A stretch of DNA of 64,000 bases from Blastopirellula sp. J2-11 (GCF_024584705.1 NZ_CP097384.1:6200001-6264000); one strand, 5' to 3'; numbered from the stretch's first letter, positions 15,672 to 25,387 are shown. The notes: generated from the sequence alone by a model not told the origin. A program made the numbers and translations.

Positions 15672-16360
15672 GCCCAAACTCCACTGCCCGCGTCAGGTTG
15701 GGACCGGACAGGACTGCTTCGCTTTTTTTTTCGAGTTGGATCGTTGGACTGGACCGGACTCCGCGCTTTTTGAAACCGGACCATGGGACCGGACCGGACT
15801 TCGCGTTTTTTCGGGTTGGACCATAGGACAGGACAAGCATGCGCAAGGGGCGTCCCGCGGTCGGATCGGCGCCGAAAATTGCCCGCGCGCAGCAAAGCAG
15901 TCTCGAATCGGCCTTCTCGGCCGCCGAGCGATCGCGGTTGGTTCGGGATTTCCTTGGGCAATGGACTCTGGATTCGTGCGCTTTGTCAAGCGACAAAGTT
16001 TGGCAGTTATAGCCCCCGGCCAATCGCCGTGCCGCATGGTATTGCCCCTCCCCTCTTGACTCTTGATTGAAGGTCCCTGGCCGCTTGTCAAAAATGTCTT
16101 CGCAGGAAATCATCCGACGCCGAACGGCGCCCCCGCCGAGAGAAGGTTAAGGCGGCATTCCAGCAAATGCCGAGATCCACGACCTTCTTTCGCTTGATTG
16201 GTGGGCTATCTGCCGCAACGGAAAAATAAATTCTCATTTTTTCATTTGATCGTAGTAGATTCGCACGTCTGCGTACGATTCAAGGGTAAGGAAAGTCAAG
16301 TTTTTCCTCATATTTTGTCAAACCGATCATCCATCTCACTTCTGAAAAGGGAGATCTACC
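15672..16360. other. 689-base gene-free region upstream of the first DUF1559 cassette
   Basis: The first part holds a degenerate tandem repeat (separate entry). The rest, about 15840-16360, has overlapping short frames on both strands without ribosome-binding sites or protein-like composition. The last 150 bases are AT-richer and probably contain the promoter of the DUF1559 gene. No terminator is obvious after the AroE-like gene, apart from a T9 run at 15723-15731 without a clear stem. Confidence 0.5.
15701..15838. repeat. Degenerate tandem repeat, about 3.3 copies of 40-45 bases
   Basis: Units begin with GGACCGGAC-like sequence at 15701, 15746, 15786 and 15826 (spacing 45, 40, 40). Each full unit continues with a CTTCGC/CCGCGC/TTCGCG block, a T-run of 5-9 bases, then a purine-rich part ending in GGACC or GGATC. 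The fourth copy is cut short. Confidence 0.7.
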
Positions 16361-17377
16361 ATGCTCCAATCTGCCCCTGAGACGACGGTTCGCCGTGGAT
16401 TTACGCTTGTCGAACTGCTTGTCGTGATCGCGATCATCGGCGTGTTGATCGCGTTGTTATTGCCAGCGGTCCAGCAGGCCCGAGAAGCTGCTCGGCGAAT
16501 GCAATGCTCCAACAATTTGAAGCAAATCGGCTTGGCGATGCACAACTATCACGACACGTTCAGATCGTTCCCCTCGGGCTACATCCACGTAGACACGTCT
16601 GACAATCTTGGTCACTGGACTTGGTCGGCGCTGATTCTGCCGTTCATGGAATTGGGCAACGTATCTGATGCCCTGCAGGTTGGCCGGGTATCCCCTTCGG
16701 CTGCAATCGACGCCAACCGGGAAGTTATGCAAACCGAGTTCAAAACGTTCCTTTGTCCATCCGACAGCGGCCCAAAAGTTACCGACACGGACAAGTGCGC
16801 CGGGTGTGCCATCGTCAGCAGTTCCGGCGACAATGTTGGACTTTCGAAGACGAATTACGTGGCAATTAACAGCTCGGGCAACGTGCGTGCTCAGCAAGCG
16901 ACCAATTTTGCCGACACCACGACCGGAGCGACTGGCATGTTCTTCCGCGACAGCAACACGCGGATGCGGGACATCACCGACGGTACGTCTAACACGCTAA
17001 TGGCGGCTGAGCGAGCCTACGAATTGAATCGCGAGTGGTTTGGTTCCGCCGAGATGTTCGCCACGCGCGACAAGGACGGCGCCGGCCCCGACCATCAATC
17101 GCATCCTACTCATACATCTTATAATCAGGGATTGTATCGTACGCTTTGCACGACGCTCTATTCTCCGAACATCTTGATCGGTACGACGACCTCAACCAGC
17201 AATATTCGCAACCACGGCATTTCCAGCCTGCATCCAGGTGGAGCACAAGCCGTGGCCGTCGATGGTTCCGTTCGCTTTCTGGCTGAGACGATTCCGAGCA
17301 ATACCGACTCAACTACGAACACCATCATGGAATACCTCGGCAACATGCGGGATGGTCAGGTGATTGGCGAATATTGA
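16361..17377 (+). CDS. DUF1559 pseudopilin-like protein (cassette 1)
   Basis: A 338-residue protein with a type IV pilin-like N-terminus: [20 protein letters not shown], where cleavage is expected before F and E is at mature position 5. The helix continues into [20 protein letters not shown] and a [14 protein letters not shown] segment typical of DUF1559. The C-terminal signature is H-x9-DG ([16 protein letters not shown]). The middle has Cys-containing loops ([15 protein letters not shown]). An AAGGGAG site sits before the ATG. Such proteins should be processed by a prepilin peptidase and placed in the inner membrane or an exported fibre. A small lipoprotein gene follows after 66 bases, as in four other places of this window. 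Confidence 0.93.
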   Translation: MLQSAPETTVRRGFTLVELLVVIAIIGVLIALLLPAVQQAREAARRMQCSNNLKQIGLAMHNYHDTFRSFPSGYIHVDTSDNLGHWTWSALILPFMELGNVSDALQVGRVSPSAAIDANREVMQTEFKTFLCPSDSGPKVTDTDKCAGCAIVSSSGDNVGLSKTNYVAINSSGNVRAQQATNFADTTTGATGMFFRDSNTRMRDITDGTSNTLMAAERAYELNREWFGSAEMFATRDKDGAGPDHQSHPTHTSYNQGLYRTLCTTLYSPNILIGTTTSTSNIRNHGISSLHPGGAQAVAVDGSVRFLAETIPSNTDSTTNTIMEYLGNMRDGQVIGEY

Positions 17378-17443
17378 ACGAGCGGCATATGTCTTACTTC
17401 TCTTACTGCAATTATCGATTCGCACGCTACGGAGATGCTTTCC

Positions 17444-17884
17444 ATGCAATTGAAATTTTTGTCTTCGCAATCTCATACGTTATCCACCCTGTTGGCCCTG
17501 TTGGCTGTAAGTCTAGCGGTGGGATGCTCGAACAGCAGCGGACCGGAACTTGGTTACGTTGAAGGCGTGGTAACCTTTGACGGTAAGTCGCTGGAATATG
17601 CGGAAATTCAATTCGAACCGCTTAACGGTCGACCTTCGCTCGGCATTTCGGATAGTAATGGACATTACGCGCTGCGTTTCACAGGGACGCGCAATGGCGC
17701 AACCCTTGGTAAGCATGTCGTGCGGATTATCTCGGCTCGCGATTCCAGCGGCGGCGAAGGGAACCAGCCGTTCGTGAAGAGCCGTCCTGAAATTTTGCCA
17801 GCCAAATACCACATCAACTCGGAACTCACGGCAGAAGTTCAGAGCGGCAACAATACGATCAACTTCGATCTAACGTCGAATTAG
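17444..17884 (+). CDS. Small lipoprotein, carboxypeptidase-regulatory-like fold (cassette 1)
   Basis: About 146 residues. The start at 17444 is preferred over 17435 because GGAG at 17431-17434 then has a normal spacing. The lipobox is LAVGC, so the Cys should be lipidated and the protein membrane-bound on the outer face. The mature part has a beta-rich domain: YVEGVVTFDGKSLEYAEIQF, SDSNGHYALRF and TLGKHVVRII, which follow the pattern of transthyretin/carboxypeptidase-regulatory-like domains (G-x-V-x-x-x-G-x-P/S ... D-x-x-G-x-Y/F ... G-x-H). It is the partner of the DUF1559 gene just upstream; the pair repeats elsewhere, which implies a joint function. Confidence 0.85.
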   Translation: MQLKFLSSQSHTLSTLLALLAVSLAVGCSNSSGPELGYVEGVVTFDGKSLEYAEIQFEPLNGRPSLGISDSNGHYALRFTGTRNGATLGKHVVRIISARDSSGGEGNQPFVKSRPEILPAKYHINSELTAEVQSGNNTINFDLTSN

Positions 17885-18033
17885 TTGAGTTCTCGCTTTT
17901 TTGAAAGACGCGAGCGTTCGCTCGATTCAGGTTGGCGTCGAAGTCGTTTTGAAACGCAGTTGCGCTCCGGATCCGAAAAGCGGAACTGCAAAAATTGGCG
18001 CTGGTGGACTGCAATTTCCGGCATCCGCATCAC

Positions 18034-18522
18034 CTACAAAAACTTCACGCCCCATTGCACCAGCATGACGGCGAAGATGGCGGAGAAGATGGCGGCGGCG
18101 GCGATGCCTAGATTCCAGGATTGGCGGCCTTGGCGGATTCGCCACAGTTGGGCGAGTCGATACGGAATTTGAAACAGGACGACCCCGAAGAGGAGAACGC
18201 CGGATGGGTTGTAGGCGAGTGAGCCTGGCAGATCGCCGTGGGCCAGCAGGATGAAACTTCGGGTCAGTCCGCAGCCGGGGCAATCGATTCCGTAATAGAG
18301 CTTCATCGCGCAACTGGGCGGGAGCGCCGCGCCTAGCAGCGGCAGGTAGACTTTTTCGCCTGATTGAAAGCTCAACGCCAGCGCCGCGATCAGCACCAAC
18401 AGCGCCATCCCCAGCATGACGCCGTGAAACGTGATCAGGGAGCGTTCGGGGCGCTCGTCCTCTTGAGATTCGTCGAGCGGCGCTATGTCGAGCGCATCGG
18501 GCGCTTCACCAGAGGCGCTCAC
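18034..18522 (-). CDS. DUF2752 membrane protein
   Basis: About 162 residues when started at a GTG at 18522. This GTG overlaps the TGA of the upstream TPR gene (GTGA), which argues for translational coupling and against the longer frame to 18687. The DUF2752 signature is present: YGIDCPGCGLTRSFILLAHGD followed by NPSGVLLFGVVLF. There are about three to four hydrophobic segments, so it is an integral membrane protein. The CPGCG motif looks like a metal or redox site, but the family function is unknown to me. It is cotranscribed with the TPR protein. Confidence 0.85.
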   Translation of the reverse strand: MSASGEAPDALDIAPLDESQEDERPERSLITFHGVMLGMALLVLIAALALSFQSGEKVYLPLLGAALPPSCAMKLYYGIDCPGCGLTRSFILLAHGDLPGSLAYNPSGVLLFGVVLFQIPYRLAQLWRIRQGRQSWNLGIAAAAIFSAIFAVMLVQWGVKFL

Positions 18523-20444
18523 TTGGTCGCTTTCTTCTCTTCCGCAGGAAAGAACGATTCGGGATCGACCGGCGGTTGCCAGCGAACGAGCGGACCGACA
18601 TGCTTTTCGTAAGCGTCGGCGAAACGAGCGTACTTTTCGCGAATCTCCAGGTAGTGGGGCATCTGCTCCACCGCTTCGGTCTGGCATTCGAGCGCTTTGG
18701 CGTACTCTTTGTTCGCGAAGTAACAGTGAGCGAGCGTGTCGAGATAGGCGCCTTCGCCGGGGGCTAGTTCCAGCGACAGCAAACTGGCTTCGATCGCATG
18801 ATCGAGGTCTCCATAGGTGTTGCCGACCATCCAGGCGTATTGGTTTAGCTCACGCGTGTAAGTGCGCAGATCGTTTCCCAGAAATTCGACGCCGCGGCCG
18901 TTTCGCTTGAAGAAGTCCCAATGCTTCTGGAAATCTTCGACCGTCTTTTTGAATTCGGCCCGAGCATCCTCGATTTTCGGCCGGGTGTATTCGAGCCATT
19001 TGGGATCGGTCGAAATTCGGTGCATCATAATCAACACGTCAACCTCAAAGGGGTCGCGCTGGTTCGCCTTTTTCAGTTCTTCTTTAGCCGCTTCGATATC
19101 GCCTCGTTTCTCGGCGGCGCGGGCGAGGAAGTAGTGATAACGCGAGCGATCCCCTTCGGCTTCTTCCGAAGTCTTACCACGCTTCGTTTCGGTGTCGTAG
19201 ACCTCAACGAGCGGCTTGTAGACTCCGGCGGCGTCCGCATAGCGTTTACGATCGGCCAGCATCTCGCCCAGTTGGCGAGTCGGCCAGGCGCTATACCGCG
19301 GGCTAAACGGTCCTTCTTTATCGATCACGCGGCGGTATTCCCGTTCGGCCCAGCGAATCAGCCCCCGCTTGTGCAGCGCGTCGGCGGTGAGAAAGACATT
19401 ATCCAACAGGCTGTCGTTCATGTGGTGCGCTTGATCGGCGACGGTGGTCGCCTCGTCGATCTTTCCTTGCACCAGCTTCGCTTCGGCCAGCAGGTAGAGC
19501 AAAATCGACTCTTCGCTGAAGCGGCCGTTGATTTCGCCCGCTTGCGGTTGTTGCGGGTCCGCATAGTGGGCGGCCAGTTCTTCGACAATCTTTGGACCGC
19601 GTTGATTGAGCAGCCAAGTGGTGATGTCAATCAGCTCGGAACTGGAGCCTTGGCTGATGCGGATCACTTGGCGCATCGTCGCTAACGAATCGTCATCGTG
19701 ACCTAGCTTCCGTTGTTGCTCCACTTGCCAGCGGAGCAGATCTTGCACGATATGCCGCGTCGTTCGATCAGGACGACTGACGAACGTTTGCAGTTCTTGC
19801 TCGATCAGCGCTTGGCGCTGATCGATGGCTGGCGCCGGATCATCGAGACTCGCTTCGTACAGTCGCAGCCAGGCGGGGCCGGTCCGCTGGCTGGTTCCAA
19901 TTTCTGCGGTGATCGTTTCTTTGATCTGCGCGATCGATTCGGGCGAGAGCCCGATCTGCTGGTTGAGCGCGATGACGAGCGCCGCTTCTTTCGAGAGCCG
20001 TTCCGAAATTTCCAGCCGACTGATCCGCGACAACGCCGAGATCGCATCCATCGACGTCAGTTCGCCAAGTTGGCCGATCAGGCTGCTGCGTTGGTCCTCG
20101 TCTTGTTTGCTATAGCGCGTTAAAAAGGCGCGGACTTCGGGACTGTAGTCTTCGCGGGCCCAGTTCACGTTCAGGCTGCGCGCGAGATATTGCGCACGAC
20201 GAGCGATTTCGAGATCGCGATGATTCATCGCTGCGTAGACTTGATCGAACGCCGTAACGCCGATCGCTGACAGTTCGTTTTGGGCGCGTTCGCGAATCGC
20301 GAAATTGCGATGTCCCAGCTGTTGAATCAGCTGATCAATCCGGTCATGCGTCGGATCCTCGCTGGCGGCGGAGACCGAGGCGGATGGAGTAATGGATGTC
20401 GACAGCAGTGCGAATAATAAAGCAAGAATTAGGCGGCCGCCCAT
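18519..20444 (-). CDS. Secreted HEAT/TPR repeat protein
   Basis: About 641 residues. The ATG at 20444 is preferred, because GGAGGG lies five bases before it and the protein then begins with a clean signal peptide (GGRLILALLFALLSTSI). Residues after 40 contain HEAT-like helices (RNFAIRERAQNELSAIG, LEIARRAQYLARSL), the middle is helical, and the C-terminal third has TPR-like repeats (AYLDTLAHCYFANKEYAKAL, ECQTEAVEQMPHYLEIREKY). Such repeat proteins bind partner proteins; here the partner is expected in the periplasm. The gene overlaps the DUF2752 gene by four bases, so the two products are probably made in fixed ratio. Confidence 0.8.
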   Translation of the reverse strand: MGGRLILALLFALLSTSITPSASVSAASEDPTHDRIDQLIQQLGHRNFAIRERAQNELSAIGVTAFDQVYAAMNHRDLEIARRAQYLARSLNVNWAREDYSPEVRAFLTRYSKQDEDQRSSLIGQLGELTSMDAISALSRISRLEISERLSKEAALVIALNQQIGLSPESIAQIKETITAEIGTSQRTGPAWLRLYEASLDDPAPAIDQRQALIEQELQTFVSRPDRTTRHIVQDLLRWQVEQQRKLGHDDDSLATMRQVIRISQGSSSELIDITTWLLNQRGPKIVEELAAHYADPQQPQAGEINGRFSEESILLYLLAEAKLVQGKIDEATTVADQAHHMNDSLLDNVFLTADALHKRGLIRWAEREYRRVIDKEGPFSPRYSAWPTRQLGEMLADRKRYADAAGVYKPLVEVYDTETKRGKTSEEAEGDRSRYHYFLARAAEKRGDIEAAKEELKKANQRDPFEVDVLIMMHRISTDPKWLEYTRPKIEDARAEFKKTVEDFQKHWDFFKRNGRGVEFLGNDLRTYTRELNQYAWMVGNTYGDLDHAIEASLLSLELAPGEGAYLDTLAHCYFANKEYAKALECQTEAVEQMPHYLEIREKYARFADAYEKHVGPLVRWQPPVDPESFFPAEEKKATK

Positions 20445-20555
20445 GGGAGCCCTCCGCAAATGGATTAGCAGCAATGATTTACCCACTCAGAATAACCGCT
20501 GAACCGAATGAGAAGCAAGGTTGTTGACCGCAGTCCTCCCCCCCGTCGGCAGCGG

Positions 20556-21863
20556 TTATATCTCTGAAGTCTGCTCGGTCACCGGCTGCACTCGGCCGCG
20601 GATCGCCAAAAAAGCGGCTCCCCCCAGGCCAAAAGTGATTGCGACCGGCAATAACGCCCACGGCTTGTTGATCGACATCAACACGGCCGAGACCAGCGTG
20701 CCGAGTAAATATAGTACAGGCGGCAAGCTAGCAAGGCGAAACAGCGGCCCCTGGCGAACGGTCGGAAGCAGCGCACAAGCAACGGTCAAAGCGGCGCATA
20801 GCGAGAGCGTTAGCCCCAAATAGTCGAGCAAATCTTTGAGCTGCGAATAAAACAATATCATGCAGATCGCCAGGACGCTTTGCAGCGCGATCGCTGTTTG
20901 CGGCGCGGACTCTTGAGCGCGAAACGAATGATGCAAAAAACCATCATCGGCCATTTTGGCGTACACGCGCGGCGCCGCCATGATCATGCTCATCACCGAT
21001 GTGAAGAGAGCGATCACGATCGTTGCGCTGACCAATTGCGAGAGGGATTTTCCCCCAATTGCATCGGCGGCGATCGCCGCGACTTCCGCCTGATTGGAAA
21101 TCGCGCCGGACGGAGGCGCGTAGACGAAGACGTAGTTCAGCAGAACGTACAGTACGATGACGATCGCAGTGCCAAAGAGGAGCGACCGCGGCACGTCCCC
21201 CGCATTCTTCGCTTCACTGGCGACGTAAACTGCGGCGTTGAATCCTAAATAACAGAACGCAATCCAGATGAGCGAGTTGCCAAAGGCGAAGGCAAAATCC
21301 CAGCCTTGGGGTTGCTGGTTGGTTTGCAGCGCTTCGCCTTGCCAGTCGATGTCGGAAGTAACGGCTAAAAACAGAAACAGACCAAGCAGCGCCAGCTTGA
21401 GCAACACCACGACGTTTTGCAGCCCAGCGCCCAGTCGTGATCCTAGCCCATGCAGTAGTCCGCACACGCCGACCGTGATAATGGCGACCGCTCCGTTGAA
21501 CAGCGGTAAATCGATGCTGTGAATCACATATTTTTCAAGCGTGATCGCCGCGTAGGCGATGGCTCCGGTGAAGCCGGCCAGCAGCGAAATCCACCCGCCG
21601 ACAAAGCCGGCCGCCGGATGAAGCGCCTGCGAGAGAAACAGATACTCTCCGCCTGACTCCGGCATGACGCGGCTGAGTTGACCGTAGCTGATCGCGCCCA
21701 TCAGCGCGATGAAACCGCCCACCACCCACGCGATGACGACCCAACCAGGCGAACCGACGCTCGCCAGCGTATAGCCGGACGTGGTGAAGACGCCGGCGCC
21801 GATCATGTTTGCGACCACCAAAAAGGTCAACGTCCAGAGGCCAAACGCGCGGCGGTCACTCAT
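20556..21863 (-). CDS. Amino acid permease, APC superfamily
   Basis: A 435-residue transporter with about twelve membrane spans. The first span has the conserved LVVANMIGAGVFTTSGYTLA sequence, where the IGxG(I/V)F motif of the amino acid-polyamine-organocation superfamily binds the substrate backbone. Other family segments are PESGGEYLFLSQALHPAAGF and FAFGNSLIWIAFCYLGFNAA. The exact substrate cannot be read. Its ATG overlaps the stop of the upstream methyltransferase by four bases, and the SGNH hydrolase is ten bases further upstream, so three genes form one operon. The start at 21863 is clear. Confidence 0.92.
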   Translation of the reverse strand: MSDRRAFGLWTLTFLVVANMIGAGVFTTSGYTLASVGSPGWVVIAWVVGGFIALMGAISYGQLSRVMPESGGEYLFLSQALHPAAGFVGGWISLLAGFTGAIAYAAITLEKYVIHSIDLPLFNGAVAIITVGVCGLLHGLGSRLGAGLQNVVVLLKLALLGLFLFLAVTSDIDWQGEALQTNQQPQGWDFAFAFGNSLIWIAFCYLGFNAAVYVASEAKNAGDVPRSLLFGTAIVIVLYVLLNYVFVYAPPSGAISNQAEVAAIAADAIGGKSLSQLVSATIVIALFTSVMSMIMAAPRVYAKMADDGFLHHSFRAQESAPQTAIALQSVLAICMILFYSQLKDLLDYLGLTLSLCAALTVACALLPTVRQGPLFRLASLPPVLYLLGTLVSAVLMSINKPWALLPVAITFGLGGAAFLAIRGRVQPVTEQTSEI

Positions 21864-22594
21864 TCGGCCGACTTTTTGCGAAACCGCAGGAAGTAGTTTT
21901 CGGAGAACTTCTCGATCTTCGGCGCGGCGGCTAATACGAAACCGGCCTGCTCAATCTCTTGGCGGAACGTCGCTTTGCCGGCGCGAACATGGTCGATCGT
22001 CCACGCGCGCGACGTGCCGGGAATCCGCTCAAAATCGATCACGACCAGCGAGCCATCTTGGTCGAGGGCGCTGTGAATCGAAGCCAACGTGGATTGCGGA
22101 TACTCGAAGTGATGGTAGGTGTCGCAGATAAAAACCAGGTCGACCGATTGGGGAGGCAACTGAATCGAACGCTCTCCACCCAGCACGCAGGTGATGTTGC
22201 TGAAGCCTAACTGACTCGTGCTAGCGCTAATATGCTGCAGAAACTTGGGAGAAATATCGACGGCGTAGACCCAGCCGGTCGGACCGACGGCGCGAGAGAA
22301 GAGTCGCGTGTAAAAACCGGATCCGGCGCCGACATCGGCCACGCGCATGCCAGGTTTTACGCCGCATGCTTTTAGCACTTCGTCGCGGGCATGGTAGACC
22401 TCACGACTCTCGACTTCGAACCGCGCGATCCAGTCGTCGACGTCGAGCGAATCATCCAGGAACTTCGCGTTGACGCCGGGCTTCACGCTTTGTTCCACCG
22501 TCGGCGCAGCCTCTTGGGCGACTCCGGTAGCGGCGGCGACCATCCCTAACAGGATGGTCGCATGGATCACAATGGGACGATACGGCAAAGGCAT
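21860..22594 (-). CDS. SAM-dependent methyltransferase with signal peptide
   Basis: A 244-residue class I methyltransferase. The SAM-binding motif is VKPGMRVADVGAGSGFYTRL, followed by the acidic strand VYAVDISPKFLQ and the later strand VDLVFICDTYHHFEYP. The unusual point is an N-terminal signal-like sequence (IVIHATILLGMVAAATGVAQ, cut after VAQ) before the catalytic domain, which suggests export to a place where SAM should be absent. The same layout is seen in some other planctomycete proteins. It is coupled to the permease by ATGA overlap and follows the SGNH gene by ten bases. The substrate is unknown. Confidence 0.85.
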   Translation of the reverse strand: MPLPYRPIVIHATILLGMVAAATGVAQEAAPTVEQSVKPGVNAKFLDDSLDVDDWIARFEVESREVYHARDEVLKACGVKPGMRVADVGAGSGFYTRLFSRAVGPTGWVYAVDISPKFLQHISASTSQLGFSNITCVLGGERSIQLPPQSVDLVFICDTYHHFEYPQSTLASIHSALDQDGSLVVIDFERIPGTSRAWTIDHVRAGKATFRQEIEQAGFVLAAAPKIEKFSENYFLRFRKKSAE

Positions 22595-22604
22595 CGACGG
22601 TTCC

Positions 22605-23357
22605 TTACTTTTTCTCGTTGTCGCCCATCAGCTTGGCGATCGTCGGTTCGACCGCTTCGGCCCACATGCGATAGCCTTTGGCGTGCGGGTGCAGCAAGTC
22701 GGGCATGACTTCTTTCGTCAGCACGCCATCTTCGGTCAGGAAGGTGTCGTTGATGTTTAGATAGAAGACGTTCTTGCCGTCGGCCAGATCTTTGATGATC
22801 TCGTTGGTGCCGTCGTTCAGCTTGCGCATCTCGTCGTCTTTGGCGGCGCTGCGGGGGAAGATGCCCAGAATCAGAACTTTGGTTTCCGGCAGCTTTTCAC
22901 GCAGTTTCTCGACAATCAGTTTGATGCCGTCGGCGGTGTCTTGCGAAGGATCTTTGCGATGGCCGACATTGTTGGTGCCGATCATCAGCACGGCCAGTTT
23001 CGGCGACATGTTGTCGAGAGCGCCGTGATCAAAGCGCCACAGGACGTGTTCGGTCCGATCGCCGCTGAAACCAATGTTGTGCGGATTGCGATCGGCGTAG
23101 AATTCGGCGAAGACTTCTTTGCCTTTACCTTCCCAGCCGTGAGTGATCGAATCGCCGACCATCAACAAGTCAATTTTGTCTTGGGCTTTGGCGGCGGCCA
23201 ATTTTTGGGCATGGCGATCAGTCCACCATTTGGCGTCACGCGGCTCAGGCGACACGGCCGCCGACTTCACGGCTGCTTGGGTCGCGGCGTCTTCGGCGTG
23301 CGAAACGGTAACAACGGCGAGGGAGGCAAGCATTCCAATCATCCAGATACGCAGCAT
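22605..23357 (-). CDS. Secreted SGNH/GDSL hydrolase
   Basis: About 250 residues with a signal peptide ([21 protein letters not shown]). The SGNH blocks are present in order: block [15 protein letters not shown] (nucleophile Ser), block [17 protein letters not shown], block [16 protein letters not shown] (Asn) and block [19 protein letters not shown] (Asp and His). It is thus likely an esterase or acetylhydrolase acting outside the cytoplasm, for example on acetylated polysaccharide; the family is typical for planctomycetes. The ATG at 23357 is used, since the TTG four codons before it has no better ribosome-binding site. It is the first gene of the operon with the methyltransferase and permease. 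Confidence 0.92.
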   Translation of the reverse strand: MLRIWMIGMLASLAVVTVSHAEDAATQAAVKSAAVSPEPRDAKWWTDRHAQKLAAAKAQDKIDLLMVGDSITHGWEGKGKEVFAEFYADRNPHNIGFSGDRTEHVLWRFDHGALDNMSPKLAVLMIGTNNVGHRKDPSQDTADGIKLIVEKLREKLPETKVLILGIFPRSAAKDDEMRKLNDGTNEIIKDLADGKNVFYLNINDTFLTEDGVLTKEVMPDLLHPHAKGYRMWAEAVEPTIAKLMGDNEKK

Positions 23358-23525
23358 GGCGAGTCTCAACTATTAGGAGGGTAGGGCGATAAGTTGATTC
23401 GGGTGCGCCGAGCGAGAATGCTCGACTTCCTTAATATTCTAGTTTCTTCCGGCGCCTGTTGCACGCCGCCCTACAGAATCGGTTATTTTCAAAAACTGAA
23501 TGCGGTCTTTGGAAGTAAGAAGCTT

Positions 23526-24416
23526 ATGCTCGAAACCAACCGACTTACCAAACGATATGGCGATTTCCTGGCGTTGGACGGGGTGACGCTGCATGTCCCC
23601 ACGGGCCAATGCTGCGGCGTGTTGGGCCCCAATGGCGCCGGCAAAACCACAATGTTTCGCTTGTTATTGGGCTTTTTACGCCCCACTTCTGGCGAGGCCA
23701 AGATCGGCGGAATGGATTGCCAGACGCGCTGTCTCGAGGTTCACCGCCGTCTCTCTTACTTGCCGGGAGACGTTCGACTATTTGGCGAAATGCGAGGACG
23801 CGAGGTCCTGCGATTTTTCGCCGACGTTCATCCCTGCGGCAGCCGTGTTCGTGCTGAAGACACCGCCCAGCGATTGGATCTCGATCTGAAGCGTCGCGTT
23901 GCGTTCATGTCGACTGGCATGCGGCAAAAGTTAGGGCTGGCGATCGCCCTTTCGATTGACGCACCGCTGTTGATCTTTGACGAGCCGACCACCAGTCTGG
24001 ATCCAAACGTGCGGCATGAAGTGGTTCAAATGCTCAGCGACGCTCACGAGCAGGGAAAGACGGTCGTCATCTGTTCTCATGTGCTGTCTGAGATTGAAGA
24101 TATCTGCCAAAGGGCGGTCATCATGCGGCAAGGACGTATTGTCCATGATCAAGATTTGCACGCGATGCGCCGGCGGCATGTGATCCGCGGCGTGCTCACT
24201 CAGCCGCTGCCGCAAGTTCCCCATGAACTGACGTCGTTGATCGTTGACGTTCGGCAAACGCCTGAGACGTTTCAGATCGAAACCGATGGCGATTTGCAAC
24301 CGGCGCTCGCCTGGCTGGCGAATCTGCCGGCGACGCAAATTCAGATTTCGCAACTTGGTTTACGCGCGATTTACAATCGATATCACTTTGAGCAGCCCGA
24401 GGCGGTTTTGGCATGA
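23526..24416 (+). CDS. ABC transporter ATP-binding protein (ABC-2 type)
   Basis: A 296-residue ATPase. Walker A is GVLGPNGAGKTTMFRLL, the signature is FMSTGMRQKLGLAIALS (the M-S-T-G-M form common in ABC-2 exporters), Walker B is LLIFDEPTTSLDPN, and the switch His is in VVICSHVLSEIED. About 70 C-terminal residues form the extra domain seen in this group. The ATG at 23526 gives the standard start (MLETNRLTKRYGDFLALDGV); the longer frame is not supported. It overlaps the permease gene by four bases. The cargo is not known. Confidence 0.93.
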   Translation: MLETNRLTKRYGDFLALDGVTLHVPTGQCCGVLGPNGAGKTTMFRLLLGFLRPTSGEAKIGGMDCQTRCLEVHRRLSYLPGDVRLFGEMRGREVLRFFADVHPCGSRVRAEDTAQRLDLDLKRRVAFMSTGMRQKLGLAIALSIDAPLLIFDEPTTSLDPNVRHEVVQMLSDAHEQGKTVVICSHVLSEIEDICQRAVIMRQGRIVHDQDLHAMRRRHVIRGVLTQPLPQVPHELTSLIVDVRQTPETFQIETDGDLQPALAWLANLPATQIQISQLGLRAIYNRYHFEQPEAVLA

Positions 24417-25387
24417 ATGCGACCCTGCTGGTGCGCTCGTTTCGTGAAGCGCGATTGTTGATGTTCGGCTCGGTCGTGACGGTTTTCAGCTTTTGCATGA
24501 TCCGCGCATGGATCGTCGGTCGCGTCGAAATGAGTCGTTTTCAAAGTATCTTAGAGATCCTGCGTCCCGAGGTCGAACGTTACTCGGCGGTCGACGTCTC
24601 GCAGTTATTCACCTATCCCGGCCGCGTCGGCGTGACGTTTAACGAGCCGTTGGTCGTGCTGTTGATGGTGACCTGGGCGATTGCCCGCGGCAGCGATTCG
24701 GTCAGCGGTCCGCTGGGACGCGGTACGCTGGAGATGATGTTATCGCAGCCGATCAGCCGTTTTCAGTTCTTGTTCTCCAAGAGCATCGTCACGGTCGTTG
24801 GCTGTGCAGCCATCGCGATCGGAGCTTGGCTGGGAACGCACGCCGGCGTGCATACGACGATGGTCAAGCAAGAGAAGCCGCCGGTGAGCATCAATTTGCC
24901 GATTTTGAACATGCAAGTCGAAGTTCCCTTCACCAAAGTGAAAGAAGCGCCTGTGCGTGTTCCTCTGGCCGACTTCGTCGACACCAAGTTATTTATTCCG
25001 GCCGCGGTCAACTTGGGATGCTTCGGCGTCTTCTTCGCAGGGCTGACGACCTGGATGAGTTCGTGGGACCGTTATCGCTGGCGCACCATCGGCATCGTCA
25101 CCGGCTTTCTGATTGTGCAGATGATTGTTCGGGTCGTTTCGTTGGCGGTCGACACCGCGCATTGGCTGAAGTACTTCACCATATTCACTCTTTACGAACC
25201 AGAAGTGCTGACATCGTACGGCGTTCGTTACCCGACCAAAGTTTGGACGTTTTACTTCGAGAACAACCAGGGAGACCTGGCGCTCGGCGGACTGACCTTG
25301 GCCAGCGGCTTGTTGTTAGGAGGCCTAGCGACCTTTGGGCTTGGTCACTGGGTCTTTTGCCGTCGCGATCTACCGGCGCCGGTCTAA
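24413..25387 (+). CDS. ABC-2 type transporter permease
   Basis: A 324-residue membrane protein with about six spans, among them LMFGSVVTVFSFCMIRAWIV, PLVVLLMVTWAIARGSDSV, SIVTVVGCAAIAIGAWLGTH and LGGLTLASGLLLGGLATFGL. The sequence GRGTLEMMLSQPISRFQFLFSKS is the typical cytoplasmic coupling loop of NosY/ABC-2 permeases. A large loop of about 80 residues after the third span lies outside. It is translationally coupled (ATGA) to the ATPase gene. The two together form a complete ABC exporter with one permease type, presumably as a dimer. Confidence 0.9.
   Translation: MNATLLVRSFREARLLMFGSVVTVFSFCMIRAWIVGRVEMSRFQSILEILRPEVERYSAVDVSQLFTYPGRVGVTFNEPLVVLLMVTWAIARGSDSVSGPLGRGTLEMMLSQPISRFQFLFSKSIVTVVGCAAIAIGAWLGTHAGVHTTMVKQEKPPVSINLPILNMQVEVPFTKVKEAPVRVPLADFVDTKLFIPAAVNLGCFGVFFAGLTTWMSSWDRYRWRTIGIVTGFLIVQMIVRVVSLAVDTAHWLKYFTIFTLYEPEVLTSYGVRYPTKVWTFYFENNQGDLALGGLTLASGLLLGGLATFGLGHWVFCRRDLPAPV

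Noticed and set aside
13719-15677. A 652-codon minus-strand frame opposite the AroE-like gene and across the membrane-protein gene
   Set aside because: The translation has no recognisable domain and is low-complexity in places; it is antisense to the AroE-like gene and overlaps the better-supported membrane-protein gene, which has a clear span pattern.
15693-16091. Short frames on both strands over the tandem repeat region
   Set aside because: They translate the repeat itself into low-complexity sequence, and no ribosome-binding site is present.
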